Part shown: positions 1-8,133 of the stretch, in pieces
Position numbering within the stretch: the stretch's first letter is position 1
How the letters are laid out: the number at the start of each line of letters is the position of its first letter
Origin: Streptomyces sp. D2-8
Lineage (GTDB): Bacteria > Actinomycetota > Actinomycetes > Streptomycetales > Streptomycetaceae
Length of the DNA stretch: 64,000 bases
NCBI RefSeq assembly: GCF_023184515.1
Contig: NZ_JAAHBP010000009.1
Span: forward strand, 186,001 to 250,000
Reading direction: 5' to 3'
Position numbers and translations under genes: made by a program
The notes under the pieces: model-generated
Database searches by the model: none
What the model saw: the letters and a program-made list of their open reading frames with translations, nothing else
Told to the model about the DNA's origin: nothing

Positions 1-502
1 GGAAGGCCATCAGCCGGGTCTTGACGATGCCCCGGACGCCGTCGAGGCCGTACATCACGGTGATGGTGTCGATGAAGACGTTCACCGCGCGGGAGCCCGA
101 CCAGAGGGCGAACAGGAAGCCGATGGAGATGACGTCGGGCCGGCCGCCCTTTATCACGTCGTGCAGGATCGGCTGGGCGATCTCGCGGACGCCCTGGTCG
201 GACAGGACCGTGCGGGAGGCCTCCAGGAGGTTGGTCTGGAGGCTCTCGATGGTGTCGGCGCCGGTCCAGGCGTCGACGTAGCCGAGCAGTCCGATCATGC
301 TCAGCAGCAGCGGCGGCACCGACAGCAGTGTGAAGAACGCGGCCTCTGCCGCGAGGCCCAGGATGCGGTACTCGACGCAGGAGTTGACGGTGTCCTTGAC
401 CAACAGCCAGGCGGTCCTGCGCTTGGAGACGTTCCGGTAGAGGGCCCGCGCCCGGTGGAGGCGCCCGGAGGGCGTGTCGGGGGTTTCACTTGCTGGCTGC
501 AC
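1..502 (-). CDS. YihY/BrkB-family inner membrane protein (3' part cut by window edge)
   Basis: The reverse strand reads a long open frame with the BrkB/YihY pattern: a basic N-terminus, an amphipathic stretch (VKDTVNSCVEYRILGLAAEAAFF), then a hydrophobic helix TLLSVPPLLLSMIGLLGYV, and further on a second hydrophobic stretch containing SIGFLFALWSGSRAVNVF. Family members are multi-pass membrane proteins once called ribonuclease BN; their transport role is not settled. The likely start is GTG at 502, because a TAG lies two codons upstream in the same frame and no ATG is available nearby. The C-terminal half lies outside the window. The gene is divergent from the acyl-CoA dehydrogenase at 613, so the 110-base gap must hold both promoters. 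Confidence 0.75.
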   Translation of the reverse strand, partial: MQPASETPDTPSGRLHRARALYRNVSKRRTAWLLVKDTVNSCVEYRILGLAAEAAFFTLLSVPPLLLSMIGLLGYVDAWTGADTIESLQTNLLEASRTVLSDQGVREIAQPILHDVIKGGRPDVISIGFLFALWSGSRAVNVFIDTITVMYGLDGVRGIVKTRLMAF

Positions 503-612
503 CCCCTAACGGTATCCGTCGTGCCCGGCCCCACTCACCCACAGGCCGGGTCTTCGCGGACCGGGCCGCCCACGCTGGTGACCAAGGTGCTACCGCGGGG
601 TACGTTCGCAGC

Positions 613-2247
613 ATGGCAGGCAGCACCCACACCGTGACGAACCAGGTCCCGCCGCTGGTCGGGTACGACGTCTTCTCCGCCGACCGGGCCCTGGCCGCCG
701 CGGTCGACCGGCATCTGGAACCGGAACTGCGCGACGAGGTCCTCGGCGAGCTGGCGGCACTCGGCCGGACCTCCGGCTCGGCCCAGGTGCAGGAATGGGG
801 GAGGCTGGCCAACGAGAACCCGCCGCGGCTGCTCACCCACGACCGGTACGGCAACCGCGTCGACGAGGTCGAGTTCCACCCCTCCTGGCACCGGCTGCTC
901 GGCAAGGGCGTCTCGGCCGGTCTGACGGCGGCCTGGGACCGCCCGGCCGGACATCTGCGGCGGGCCGCCGCGTTCCTGGTGTGGACGCAGGTCGAGGCCG
1001 GCAACGGCTGCCCGCTGTCCATGACGCACGCGGCGGTGCCGGCCCTGCGCACCGACCCGGACCTGGCCGCCGAGTGGGAGCCGCGGCTGACGTCCATGGT
1101 CTACGACCGTGAGCTGCGGCCCGCGCACCTCAAGGCCGGGGCGCTGTTCGGGATGGGCATGACGGAGAAGCAGGGCGGCAGCGACGTCCGGGCGAACACC
1201 ACGTCGGCGCGGCCCCTCGCCGAGGACGGGACGTACGAGCTGACCGGGCACAAGTGGTTCTGCTCGGCGCCCATGTCCGACGGCTTCCTGGTGCTGGCCC
1301 AGGCGCCGGGCGGGCTGACCTGCTTCCTGGTGCCGCGGGTGCTCCGGGACGGCACACGCAACGTGTTCCGGATCCAGCGGCTCAAGGACAAGCTCGGCAA
1401 CCGGTCGAACGCCTCCGCCGAGGTCGAGTTCGACGGGACCTGGGCGCGCCGGGTCGGCGAGGAGGGGCGCGGGGTGCGCACCATCATCGAGATGGTCGCG
1501 GCGACCAGGCTCGACTGCGTGCTCGGCTCGGCCGGGCTGATGCGGCAGGCCGTGGCCCAGGCGGTGCACCACTGCACGTACCGCGAGGCGTTCGGCGGGA
1601 AGCTCGTCGACAAGCCGCTGATGCGCAACGTCCTCGCCGACCTCGCACTCGAGTCGGAGGCGGCGACGACCCTGGCGCTGCGGCTCGCGGCGGCCTGTGA
1701 CGAGGGCGGCGAGCAGGAGCGGGCGCTGCTGCGGATCGCGGTGCCGGCCGCCAAGTACTGGGTGACCAAGCGGTGCCCGCCCGTTGCCGTGGAGGCGGCG
1801 GAGTGCCTCGGCGGCAACGGGTACGTGGAGGAGTCCGGCATGCCCCGGCTGGTGCGCGAGTCGCCGCTGAACTCGGTCTGGGAGGGTGCGGGCAACGTCC
1901 AGGCGCTGGACGTGCTGCGGGCGTTGCAGCGGGAGCCGGGCGCGCTGGACGCGTATCTGCGGGAGGTCGGGCAGGCGCGCGGTGCCGATCACCGCCTCGA
2001 CGCCGCCATCAAGAACCTCCTGACCGAACTCGCCGACCTGGAGGGCGTGGAGGGGCGGGCGCGCCGGCTGGCGGAGCGGATCGCGCTGGTGCTCCAGGGC
2101 TCGCTGCTGGTCCGTTTCGCCCCACCGCAGGTCGCGGACGCTTTCTGCGCGGGGCGGCTCGGCGGCGACGCGGGCGCGGCGTTCGGAACGCTGCCGCACA
2201 CGCTGGACCTGGCGTCGGTGGTGGAGCGGGCCCGGCCGGTGTCCTGA
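613..2247 (+). CDS. AidB-like acyl-CoA dehydrogenase family protein
   Basis: 544 residues, the usual length of the AidB subgroup of flavin-dependent acyl-CoA dehydrogenases. The N-terminus contains the AidB hallmark ANENPPRLLTHDRYG and FHPSWHRLL, and residues near 183 read MTEKQGGSDVRANTT, followed by GHKWFCSAP and LKDKLGNRSNAS, all typical AidB flavin-domain signatures. The C-terminal helical region has CLGGNGYVEESGMPRLVRE. In E. coli AidB is an alkylation-response protein that binds DNA and FAD; the catalytic substrate is uncertain, and here it may simply be a fatty or branched acyl-CoA dehydrogenase. The frame is open further upstream, but ATG 613 gives the normal family N-terminus (MAGSTHTVTNQVPPL). 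It stands alone and is followed by a hairpin terminator. Confidence 0.88.
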   Translation: MAGSTHTVTNQVPPLVGYDVFSADRALAAAVDRHLEPELRDEVLGELAALGRTSGSAQVQEWGRLANENPPRLLTHDRYGNRVDEVEFHPSWHRLLGKGVSAGLTAAWDRPAGHLRRAAAFLVWTQVEAGNGCPLSMTHAAVPALRTDPDLAAEWEPRLTSMVYDRELRPAHLKAGALFGMGMTEKQGGSDVRANTTSARPLAEDGTYELTGHKWFCSAPMSDGFLVLAQAPGGLTCFLVPRVLRDGTRNVFRIQRLKDKLGNRSNASAEVEFDGTWARRVGEEGRGVRTIIEMVAATRLDCVLGSAGLMRQAVAQAVHHCTYREAFGGKLVDKPLMRNVLADLALESEAATTLALRLAAACDEGGEQERALLRIAVPAAKYWVTKRCPPVAVEAAECLGGNGYVEESGMPRLVRESPLNSVWEGAGNVQALDVLRALQREPGALDAYLREVGQARGADHRLDAAIKNLLTELADLEGVEGRARRLAERIALVLQGSLLVRFAPPQVADAFCAGRLGGDAGAAFGTLPHTLDLASVVERARPVS

Positions 2248-2283
2248 TCCGCTCTGCTTCTCTTCGTGTGCGCGCAAAAGCGA

Positions 2284-2313
2284 GGGTGGTGCTGCGCCGA
2301 CACGGCACCACCC
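2284..2313 (+). terminator. hairpin terminator after AidB-like gene
   Basis: A perfect 9-bp stem, gggtggtgc (2284-2292) and gcaccaccc (2305-2313), with a 12-base loop, lies 37 bases after the stop codon. There is no T-run, as is usual in Streptomyces. Confidence 0.5.
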
Positions 2314-2398
2314 CCGCCGCACTGGCCCGTTCGAGCCACGGAACGCCGCTCGGGACGGCGCCGCTCAAGTTTCAGACACGGCCGCGCTGTCCACCAGG

Positions 2399-2416
2399 GT
2401 TGCAAGGGGTTGCAAC
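2399..2416. promoter_or_regulatory. operator-like inverted repeat upstream of GAF regulator
   Basis: gttgcaa-gggg-ttgcaac is a perfect 7-bp inverted repeat with a 4-base centre, about 95 bases ahead of the regulator gene start. It has the size of a dimeric repressor or activator site. The binding protein is unknown; the adjacent regulator is an obvious candidate. Confidence 0.4.
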
Positions 2417-2510
2417 TTGCTGCTGACTGTACGCGGACTGTGCGCGCGCCCCTGGGGCAGGCGGCACTATGAGACGCACAGTCAAAAGCGACTCCGGGGG
2501 GCGCACGCGT

Positions 2511-3788
2511 ATGGACGTCACGCACTTGGCCGCCGTCGACAGCACGCGTGCGGCCCGGGTCCTCAGCGAGGTCCGCTCCGCCCGGCTGGCGGGGCAGCCC
2601 GCTCCGGTGGCTCCGCGTCCGGTGATCGAGCGGTCCTGGGAGCGGATGATGCGCGGCGGCGTCGACCCGGAGAACGACGTCCGGGCCGATCCGCTGTCCC
2701 GCGAGGAGGTGCAGCGGCGGCGCGAGACGTCGGTATTGCGCCATGTGCTGCCGGTGCTGCGGGAGGGGCTGCTGGCGGCCGCGGACGTCGCCCACCACAT
2801 CATGGTGGTGGCCGACGAGGAAGGCCGGGTGCTCTGGCGCGAGGGCAGCCCGCCGGTGCTGCGCAGGGCCGACGGGCTCGGCTTCGAACTCGGCGCGGAC
2901 TGGCGTGAGGACGTCGTCGGCACGAACGGTCTGGGCACCCCGGCGGTGGTGCGCCGGCCCGTGCAGGTCTTCGCCTCCGAGCATTTCGTGCGCTCCCAGG
3001 CCGGCTGGACCTGTGCGGGCGCTCCCCTGACCGATCCGCGGGACGGCCGGCTGCTCGGCGTGGTCGATGTCAGCGGGCCGCTGGAGACGATGCATCCGGC
3101 CACGCTCGCCTGGGTCGGCTCGGTGGCCAAGCTCGCCGAGGCCCGGCTGCGGGAGATGCACCTGGAGTCGCTGGAGCGGCTGCGCGCGGTGGCGGCGCCG
3201 GTGCTGGCCCGGCTCGGCGGCCGTGCCCTGGTCGTCGACCCGGACGGCTGGACCGCCGCGGTCAGCGGCATGCCGTACGTGCGGCGTGTGGCCCTGCCGA
3301 AGTCGCTGTCGGCGGACCCGAGATGGCTGCCGGCGCTCGGGCTGTGCTCGGTGGAGCCGCTGGCCGGGGGCTGGCTGGTGCGGGCGGTCGACGACGAGCC
3401 GGTGCCGCGCGGCCCGGCCAGGATCGTGCTGGACCTCAGACAGGCGCGGCGCTGGTCAGTGGAGGTGCTCGGTGGGGCGGGTTCCTGGACCCGGGAACTG
3501 AGCCCCCGGCACGCGGAGTTGCTGTATCTCCTCGCCGTCCACCGCTCCGGCCGCAGCGCCTCGGGCCTGGCCGGGGACGTGTTCGGGGACCCGGCCCGCA
3601 CGGTGACGGTGCGTGCCGAGATGTCGCGAGTGCGGCGGTATCTGGGGGCGTTCCTGGAGCACCGGCCGTACCGGTTCGCCGAGGACGCCGAAGTCGAGGT
3701 GCTGCTTCCGGACGACCCGCGGGAGCTGCTGCCGCACTCGGCCGCACCCGCGGTGAGCAGGCAGCGCAGGTCCGCACCGGCACCCTGA
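2511..3788 (+). CDS. GAF-domain transcriptional regulator
   Basis: 425 residues from ATG 2511. The N-terminal helical part (RPVIERSWERMMRGGVDPEN) and the following GAF domain at roughly residues 75-205 (IMVVADEEGRVLWREG, DWREDVVGTNGLGTPAV, RSQAGWTCAGAPLTDPRDGRLLGVVDVSG) resemble the sensor half of AcoR-type activators. The AAA+ sigma-54 module of AcoR is absent. Instead the C-terminus at about residues 325-400 (ELSPRHAELLYLLAVHRSG, EMSRVRRYLG) looks like a winged-helix DNA-binding domain. An upstream ATG at 2469 is in frame, but the MDVTHLAAVD start has the better ribosome-binding sequence (a G-run just before). The ligand and targets are unknown; the inverted repeat at 2399-2416 may be an autoregulatory site. 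Confidence 0.8.
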   Translation: MDVTHLAAVDSTRAARVLSEVRSARLAGQPAPVAPRPVIERSWERMMRGGVDPENDVRADPLSREEVQRRRETSVLRHVLPVLREGLLAAADVAHHIMVVADEEGRVLWREGSPPVLRRADGLGFELGADWREDVVGTNGLGTPAVVRRPVQVFASEHFVRSQAGWTCAGAPLTDPRDGRLLGVVDVSGPLETMHPATLAWVGSVAKLAEARLREMHLESLERLRAVAAPVLARLGGRALVVDPDGWTAAVSGMPYVRRVALPKSLSADPRWLPALGLCSVEPLAGGWLVRAVDDEPVPRGPARIVLDLRQARRWSVEVLGGAGSWTRELSPRHAELLYLLAVHRSGRSASGLAGDVFGDPARTVTVRAEMSRVRRYLGAFLEHRPYRFAEDAEVEVLLPDDPRELLPHSAAPAVSRQRRSAPAP

Positions 3789-3963
3789 GGTTCACTCCGA
3801 GTGCCGTACAAGCCGCCCCGAGGGGTGCATCTTTCGCATATTTGCAGAGTCTTCGTCCCTCGCACCGCTCACCTGCCGTAGCATCCCTCTACGGACCACC
3901 CCACCTGCTCCTCCGTCAACGTACGGATCACCAGGCGCAGTTGGTCCGTCTCGGGAGGACGTT

Positions 3964-5274
3964 ATGAAGCATCGCGGCAGACACCGGCGGCGCAGGCGGG
4001 GCAGGGCGCTGCGCGCGACCCTGGCCGGGACGGCTCTCGCGCTCACCGCCGCCGCCACCCTGATCAGCGCCTCGCAGGCCACCGTCGCCGACGCCCCCGG
4101 GGCTCTGAAGCCCCTCGCCGCGTCCGACGCGTCCGGGCGGCTGCCGCTGGCCGAGCACCGGGTACCCGGGCGGTGGCTGAACCGGCTGGCGTCGGAGATG
4201 GGCCCGCCCGTCGGCGTCGGCACGGTGCTGGAGAACGCCGACCTCCCCCTGCGGGACGCGGCCGGCTGCTCGACCGCCGAGAAGCACAGCCTGCCGGTCG
4301 AGCCGGCGGCCACCCGCGCGTACTGCTTCGGCGGCTCCGACACCCGGGGCTGGCGGGCCGGCGCGGTCACGACCTCGGGCGACGCGGACGACGACGGCCG
4401 CTGGGACGGCAACCGCGTGATCCTGTCCGGCTGGACCCGGGGCGCCGAAGGCGGCTCCATGGACGGCCCGGCCCCCGGGCAGGGCCTCGCCAAGGTCGCC
4501 TTCGTCGACGCGAACGAACCCGGCGCGCTCCGCTACACCTGGGCCCTGCTGGCCGTCCCGGTGGACGGCGGGCGGGACTACCGCGGGCTGGTCTCCCCGC
4601 TGTCCGGCATGGTCTGGTACCAGGACAAGCTGCTGGTGACGACCCGCGAGGGCGACCGGGACGCGCTGTACGTGTACGACATGGACCGCATCCAGCGCGC
4701 CACCGTCGAGTCCGACGCGGTCGGCCGGGTGCGGGGCGGCTGGGCGGCGCACGGTTACCGGTTCGTGCTGCCGGCCGTCGGCTCGTACACCCTGCCCGGC
4801 GGGGACGACGCGGCCCGCCCGGCCACCGTCTCCCTGGACCGCAGCACCTCCCCCGACAGTCTGGTCGCGAGCGAGTGGGTGCCCGCGGACACCGACCGGC
4901 GCACCCGGCTGTGGCGTTACGCGCTGAGCCGGGACCCGGCCCGCTCCGGCCTGCTCACCACCGACTCCTCCGGTGAGGCGGCCCCGGTCGAGGCGTACGA
5001 GACCAAGACCGCCGACGTGCGGGGCGTGCTGGCCCGCCGTTCGGACTGGTACCTGGACCGCGCGGCGGGCAGCCCGGGCGGGCACGGGACGCTGTGGCGC
5101 CAGGACACGGACGGCGCGCGGGCGACGGAGTGCGGCACCGACGAGACGCGGCACTGCTGGAGCGGAGGGTCGGGCTCCCTGTCCTACTGGGAGGAGACCG
5201 GCGAGGTCTGGTCCCAGTCGGGGCGGATGCTGTTCGCGCTGCCGCTGACGTCCATGGACAGGGCGCTGCGCTGA
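3964..5274 (+). CDS. secreted protein of unknown function
   Basis: 436 residues with a strong ribosome-binding site (gggaggac) before ATG 3964. The N-terminus is very basic (KHRGRHRRRRRGRALR), followed by a hydrophobic stretch and a probable signal-peptidase site near residue 38 (ISASQA). The mature part contains several cysteines (AAGCSTAE, RAYCFGG, ECGTDETRHCWSG) and beta-rich repeats such as GLVSPLSGMVWYQDKLLVTTREGDRDALYVYDMD, suggesting a propeller-like exported domain. I do not recognise a catalytic motif. It is transcribed alone, 175 bases after the GAF regulator on the same strand. Confidence 0.75.
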   Translation: MKHRGRHRRRRRGRALRATLAGTALALTAAATLISASQATVADAPGALKPLAASDASGRLPLAEHRVPGRWLNRLASEMGPPVGVGTVLENADLPLRDAAGCSTAEKHSLPVEPAATRAYCFGGSDTRGWRAGAVTTSGDADDDGRWDGNRVILSGWTRGAEGGSMDGPAPGQGLAKVAFVDANEPGALRYTWALLAVPVDGGRDYRGLVSPLSGMVWYQDKLLVTTREGDRDALYVYDMDRIQRATVESDAVGRVRGGWAAHGYRFVLPAVGSYTLPGGDDAARPATVSLDRSTSPDSLVASEWVPADTDRRTRLWRYALSRDPARSGLLTTDSSGEAAPVEAYETKTADVRGVLARRSDWYLDRAAGSPGGHGTLWRQDTDGARATECGTDETRHCWSGGSGSLSYWEETGEVWSQSGRMLFALPLTSMDRALR

Positions 5275-5340
5275 CCGGCGCCGCCCGCGGAGCACGGGGC
5301 CGATCGACAGACGTGTAGGTCAGATGGTTTTCTGGCCCGC

Positions 5341-5913
5341 ATGACCACCATCGCCGTGACCACTTGGTCCCTGGAGCAGACCGCCCCGACCGACCTGCTG
5401 CCGGCCGTCGCGCCGGACGGGGACGTCAGGGTCGTCCGCTCCGAGGCGCCCTCGCCCGAGTTCAGCCGGTTCCTGTACGCGTCGGTGGGCGGCGACATCC
5501 TCTGGACGGACCGGCTCGGCTGGTCGTACGCGCGGTGGGTGGAGCACCTGGAGCGGCCCGGCGTGGAGACCTGGGTGGCGTACGACCGGGGCACGCCCGC
5601 GGGGTACGTGGAGCTGGAGGCGCAGGACGACGCGGTCGTGGAGATCGTCTACTTCGGGCTGCTCCCCGCCTTCCGGGGCCGCCGCATCGGCGGGCACCTG
5701 CTGTCCTACGGCACGGCCCGGGCCTGGGACCTCGCGGACCGCTGGGCGGGACTGTCCCCGACGAAGCGGGTCTGGCTGCACACCTGCAGCAAGGACGGCG
5801 AGCACGCGATGGACAACTACCAGCGGCGCGGCTTCAAGCTGTTCGACACCAAGGTCGAGGAGGAGGCGGATGCCGCCGCTCCGGGACCATGGCCTGGGGC
5901 GTTCCCCGTCTGA
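5341..5913 (+). CDS. GNAT-family N-acetyltransferase
   Basis: 190 residues. The acetyl-CoA binding motif of GNAT enzymes is visible as VVEIVYFGLLPAFRGRRIGGHLLSYGTARAWDL (the Q/R-x-x-G-x-G/A loop is RGRRIGG), and the C-terminal part VWLHTCSKDGEHAMDNYQRRGFKLFDT matches the final strand-helix of the fold. The acceptor substrate cannot be deduced. No clear ribosome-binding site precedes ATG 5341, so translation may start on a short or leaderless transcript. A strong hairpin follows at 5952, separating this gene from the sulfur operon. Confidence 0.85.
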   Translation: MTTIAVTTWSLEQTAPTDLLPAVAPDGDVRVVRSEAPSPEFSRFLYASVGGDILWTDRLGWSYARWVEHLERPGVETWVAYDRGTPAGYVELEAQDDAVVEIVYFGLLPAFRGRRIGGHLLSYGTARAWDLADRWAGLSPTKRVWLHTCSKDGEHAMDNYQRRGFKLFDTKVEEEADAAAPGPWPGAFPV

Positions 5914-5951
5914 CCTGGACGGACACCTCGGGGACGCCCGATGTGACCAAC

Positions 5952-5986
5952 GACACCCTTGTCTTGCTCTGCGAGACAAGGGTGTC
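5952..5986 (+). terminator. strong hairpin terminator after GNAT gene
   Basis: A perfect 13-bp stem, gacacccttgtct (5952-5964) and agacaagggtgtc (5974-5986), encloses a 9-base loop 38 bases after the stop codon. It isolates the upstream gene from the sulfur-assimilation promoter region. Confidence 0.75.
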
Positions 5987-6063
5987 CGCATCTTGGACGA
6001 AGCTGGACTCTGTCCAGATCGCCGTGACACGCTTCCGTCATGTCTGGAACTGGAATTGCCTTG

Positions 6064-6123
6064 GTGAGTCGGCGGCACGTCGACCTCGGCCGCATGTCCA
6101 GCGCCATCTGTCCGGCGCTCTGA
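6064..6123 (+). CDS. cysteine-containing leader peptide of the sulfite reductase operon
   Basis: A 20-codon frame starting with GTG 6064 and ending with TGA 6121-6123 encodes MSRRHVDLGRMSSAICPAL. This matches the pattern of the actinobacterial putative leader peptides often annotated ahead of sulfur genes (RRHVDL, a short Ser-Ala stretch, then a single Cys-Pro near the end). The one cysteine codon (TGT) lies four codons before the stop. It begins 187 bases ahead of the sulfite reductase start. The likely role is cis regulation: ribosome pausing at the cysteine codon when cysteinyl-tRNA is scarce would change termination in the downstream leader. The pattern and position are seen; the mechanism is inferred. 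The start could alternatively be the in-frame ATG at 6094. Confidence 0.75.
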   Translation: MSRRHVDLGRMSSAICPAL

Positions 6124-6250
6124 GCGTACTCAGCCCGCGCCCGACATCCCCCTTCTCCTTTCCTTTCCCGCGCAATGACGCGCATGTATGCCCATGCGCG
6201 CACGCGCAGGTCAGAGCCGCATTCCCGCCTGTCCGAAGGACGTATCAACC
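6124..6250 (+). promoter_or_regulatory. untranslated leader with C-rich tract and hairpin
   Basis: Between the leader peptide stop and the sulfite reductase ATG lie a C/T-rich, G-poor stretch (about 6131-6169, including cccccttctcctttccttt) and a perfect 8-bp hairpin, stem 6179-6186 with 6193-6200 and a 6-base loop. A purine-rich ribosome-binding sequence (gaagga, 6235-6240) follows. The C-rich tract resembles a Rho-loading region, which would fit a translation-coupled attenuator. Upstream of the peptide there is a short palindrome, ctggac-tct-gtccag at 6003-6017, that may be an operator. Confidence 0.45.
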
Positions 6251-7948
6251 ATGGCCGCCACCCCGCAGAAGCCTGCCGCCGCGACTCCCCGCCGCAAGGT
6301 GAGCCGTCACCGCGGTGAGGGCCAGTGGGCCGCGGGACACTTCACCCCGCTGAACGGCAACGAGCAGTTCAAGAAGGACGACGACGGTCTCAATGTGCGG
6401 ACACGCATTGAGACGATCTACTCCAAGCGGGGCTTCGACTCGATCGACCCGAACGACCTGCGCGGCCGCATGCGCTGGTGGGGTCTGTACACCCAGCGCA
6501 AGCCCGGCATCGACGGCGGCAAGACGGCCGTCCTGGAGCCGGAGGAGCTGGACGACGAGTACTTCATGCTGCGCGTCCGGATCGACGGCGGGGCCCTGAC
6601 CACGCAGCAGTTGCGGGTCATCGGCGAGATCTCGCAGGAGTTCGCGCGCGGCACCGCCGACATCACGGACCGGCAGAACGTCCAGTACCACTGGATCCGG
6701 ATCGAGGACGTGCCCGAGATCTGGAACCGGCTGGAGGGCGTGGGCCTGTCGACGGTCACCGCGTGCGGCGACACCCCGCGTGTGATGATCGGCTCGCCGG
6801 TGGCGGGCATCGCCGAGGACGAGATCATCGACGCCACCCCGGCGCTGGAGGAGATGAAGCGCCGGGTCCTGAACAACCCGGCGTACTCGAACCTCCCCCG
6901 GAAGTTCAAGACCGCGATCTCGGGCTCGCCGGTGCTGGACGTGGTGCACGAGATCAACGACGTCGCGTTCGTCGGTGTCGTCCACCCCGAACACGGCCCC
7001 GGCTTCGACGTGTGGGTCGGCGGCGGCCTGTCCACCAACCCCAAGCTGGGCGTGCGGCTGGGCACCTGGGTGTCGATCGACGACGTGCCGGACGTCTACG
7101 AGGGCGTCATCTCGATCTTCCGTGACTACGGCTACCGCCGGCTGCGCACCCGCGCCCGGCTGAAGTTCCTCGTCGCCGACTGGGGCCCGGAGAAGTTCCG
7201 GCAGGTGCTGGAGGACGAGTACCTCCAGCGCAAGCTGACCGACGGCCCGGCCCCCGAGCAGCCGTCCCAGCTGTGGCGCGACCACATCGGCGTGCACCGG
7301 CAGAAGGACGGCCGGTTCTACGTCGGCTTCGCCCCGCGCGTGGGACGCGTCGACGGCGCGACGATCACGAAGATCGCCGACCTCGCCGAGGCCCACGGCT
7401 CGGGCCGGGTGCGGACCACCGTCGAGCAGAAGATGATCGTCCTCGACGTCGAGGAGGACAAGGTCGACTCGCTCGTCGAGGGCCTGGAGGCGCTCGACCT
7501 GACCGCCCGGCCGTCCTCGTTCCGGCGCGGCACCATGGCCTGCACCGGCATCGAGTTCTGCAAGCTGGCCATCGTCGAGACCAAGCAGCGCGGTTCGCAG
7601 CTGATCGACGAACTGGAGCGCCGACTGCCGGACTTCGGGGAGCCGATCACGATCAACCTCAACGGCTGCCCGAACGCCTGCGCCCGTATCCAGGTCGCGG
7701 ACATCGGTCTCAAGGGCCAGCTCATGCTCAACGACCAGGGTGAGCAGGTCGAGGGCTACCAGGTGCACCTGGGCGGCGCCCTGGGCCTGGAGGCCGGCTT
7801 CGGCCGCAAGGTGCGCGGCCTGAAGGTCACCTCCGACGAACTGCCGGACTACATCGAGCGCGTCCTGAAGCGGTTCCAGGCCGAGCGCGAGGACGGCGAG
7901 CGGTTCGCCACCTGGGCGGCGCGGGCCGGCGAGGAGGCCCTGTCGTGA
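6251..7948 (+). CDS. sir: ferredoxin-dependent sulfite reductase
   Basis: 565 residues. It catalyses six-electron reduction of sulfite to sulfide with a siroheme coupled to a [4Fe-4S] cluster. The four cluster ligands are visible: C431 and C437 in CTGIEFC, C473 and C477 in NGCPNAC. Tyr80 (GLYTQRKPG) and Cys172 (TACGDTPR) are spaced exactly as the Tyr-Cys pair that is cross-linked in Mycobacterium tuberculosis NirA/SirA, which favours sulfite over nitrite reductase. The sequence is close to the mycobacterial enzyme throughout (DRQNVQYHWI, NDVAFVGVVHPEHGPG, WVGGGLSTNP). ATG 6251 has a ribosome-binding site; the in-frame extension to 6188 is unlikely. It is the first gene of the cys operon and overlaps the next by four bases. 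Confidence 0.96.
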   Translation: MAATPQKPAAATPRRKVSRHRGEGQWAAGHFTPLNGNEQFKKDDDGLNVRTRIETIYSKRGFDSIDPNDLRGRMRWWGLYTQRKPGIDGGKTAVLEPEELDDEYFMLRVRIDGGALTTQQLRVIGEISQEFARGTADITDRQNVQYHWIRIEDVPEIWNRLEGVGLSTVTACGDTPRVMIGSPVAGIAEDEIIDATPALEEMKRRVLNNPAYSNLPRKFKTAISGSPVLDVVHEINDVAFVGVVHPEHGPGFDVWVGGGLSTNPKLGVRLGTWVSIDDVPDVYEGVISIFRDYGYRRLRTRARLKFLVADWGPEKFRQVLEDEYLQRKLTDGPAPEQPSQLWRDHIGVHRQKDGRFYVGFAPRVGRVDGATITKIADLAEAHGSGRVRTTVEQKMIVLDVEEDKVDSLVEGLEALDLTARPSSFRRGTMACTGIEFCKLAIVETKQRGSQLIDELERRLPDFGEPITINLNGCPNACARIQVADIGLKGQLMLNDQGEQVEGYQVHLGGALGLEAGFGRKVRGLKVTSDELPDYIERVLKRFQAEREDGERFATWAARAGEEALS

Positions 7949-8133
7949 GCGAGCGCGCCGCACCGTTCTACTGCCCCTACTGCGGCGACGAGGACCTGCG
8001 TCCGAGCGAGGCCGCTGAGGGCAGGCACGGCGCGTGGGAATGCGCGGCGTGCAACCGGGCCTTCTCGCTGAAGTTCCTCGGGCTGCTGGCCCAGGGACTG
8101 AAGCGATCCGATTCCGGAGGGGCACAGATATGA
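7945..8133 (+). CDS. small zinc-ribbon-like protein of the cys operon
   Basis: 62 residues starting with GTG 7945, which overlaps the sulfite reductase stop as GTGA; its own stop overlaps the cysH start as ATGA. Two CxxC pairs (C10/C13 in FYCPYCGDEDL and C33/C36 in WECAACNRAF) suggest a zinc ribbon or a small metal site. Position between sir and cysH, with translational coupling on both sides, says its job belongs to sulfite or APS reduction, for example metal-cluster delivery, redox partner or regulation. No precise function is known to me. Confidence 0.85.
   Translation: MSERAAPFYCPYCGDEDLRPSEAAEGRHGAWECAACNRAFSLKFLGLLAQGLKRSDSGGAQI

Noticed and set aside
6188-6250. N-terminal extension of sulfite reductase by 21 codons
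   Set aside because: ATG 6251 has its own ribosome-binding site and matches the family N-terminus. The upstream part overlaps the leader hairpin.
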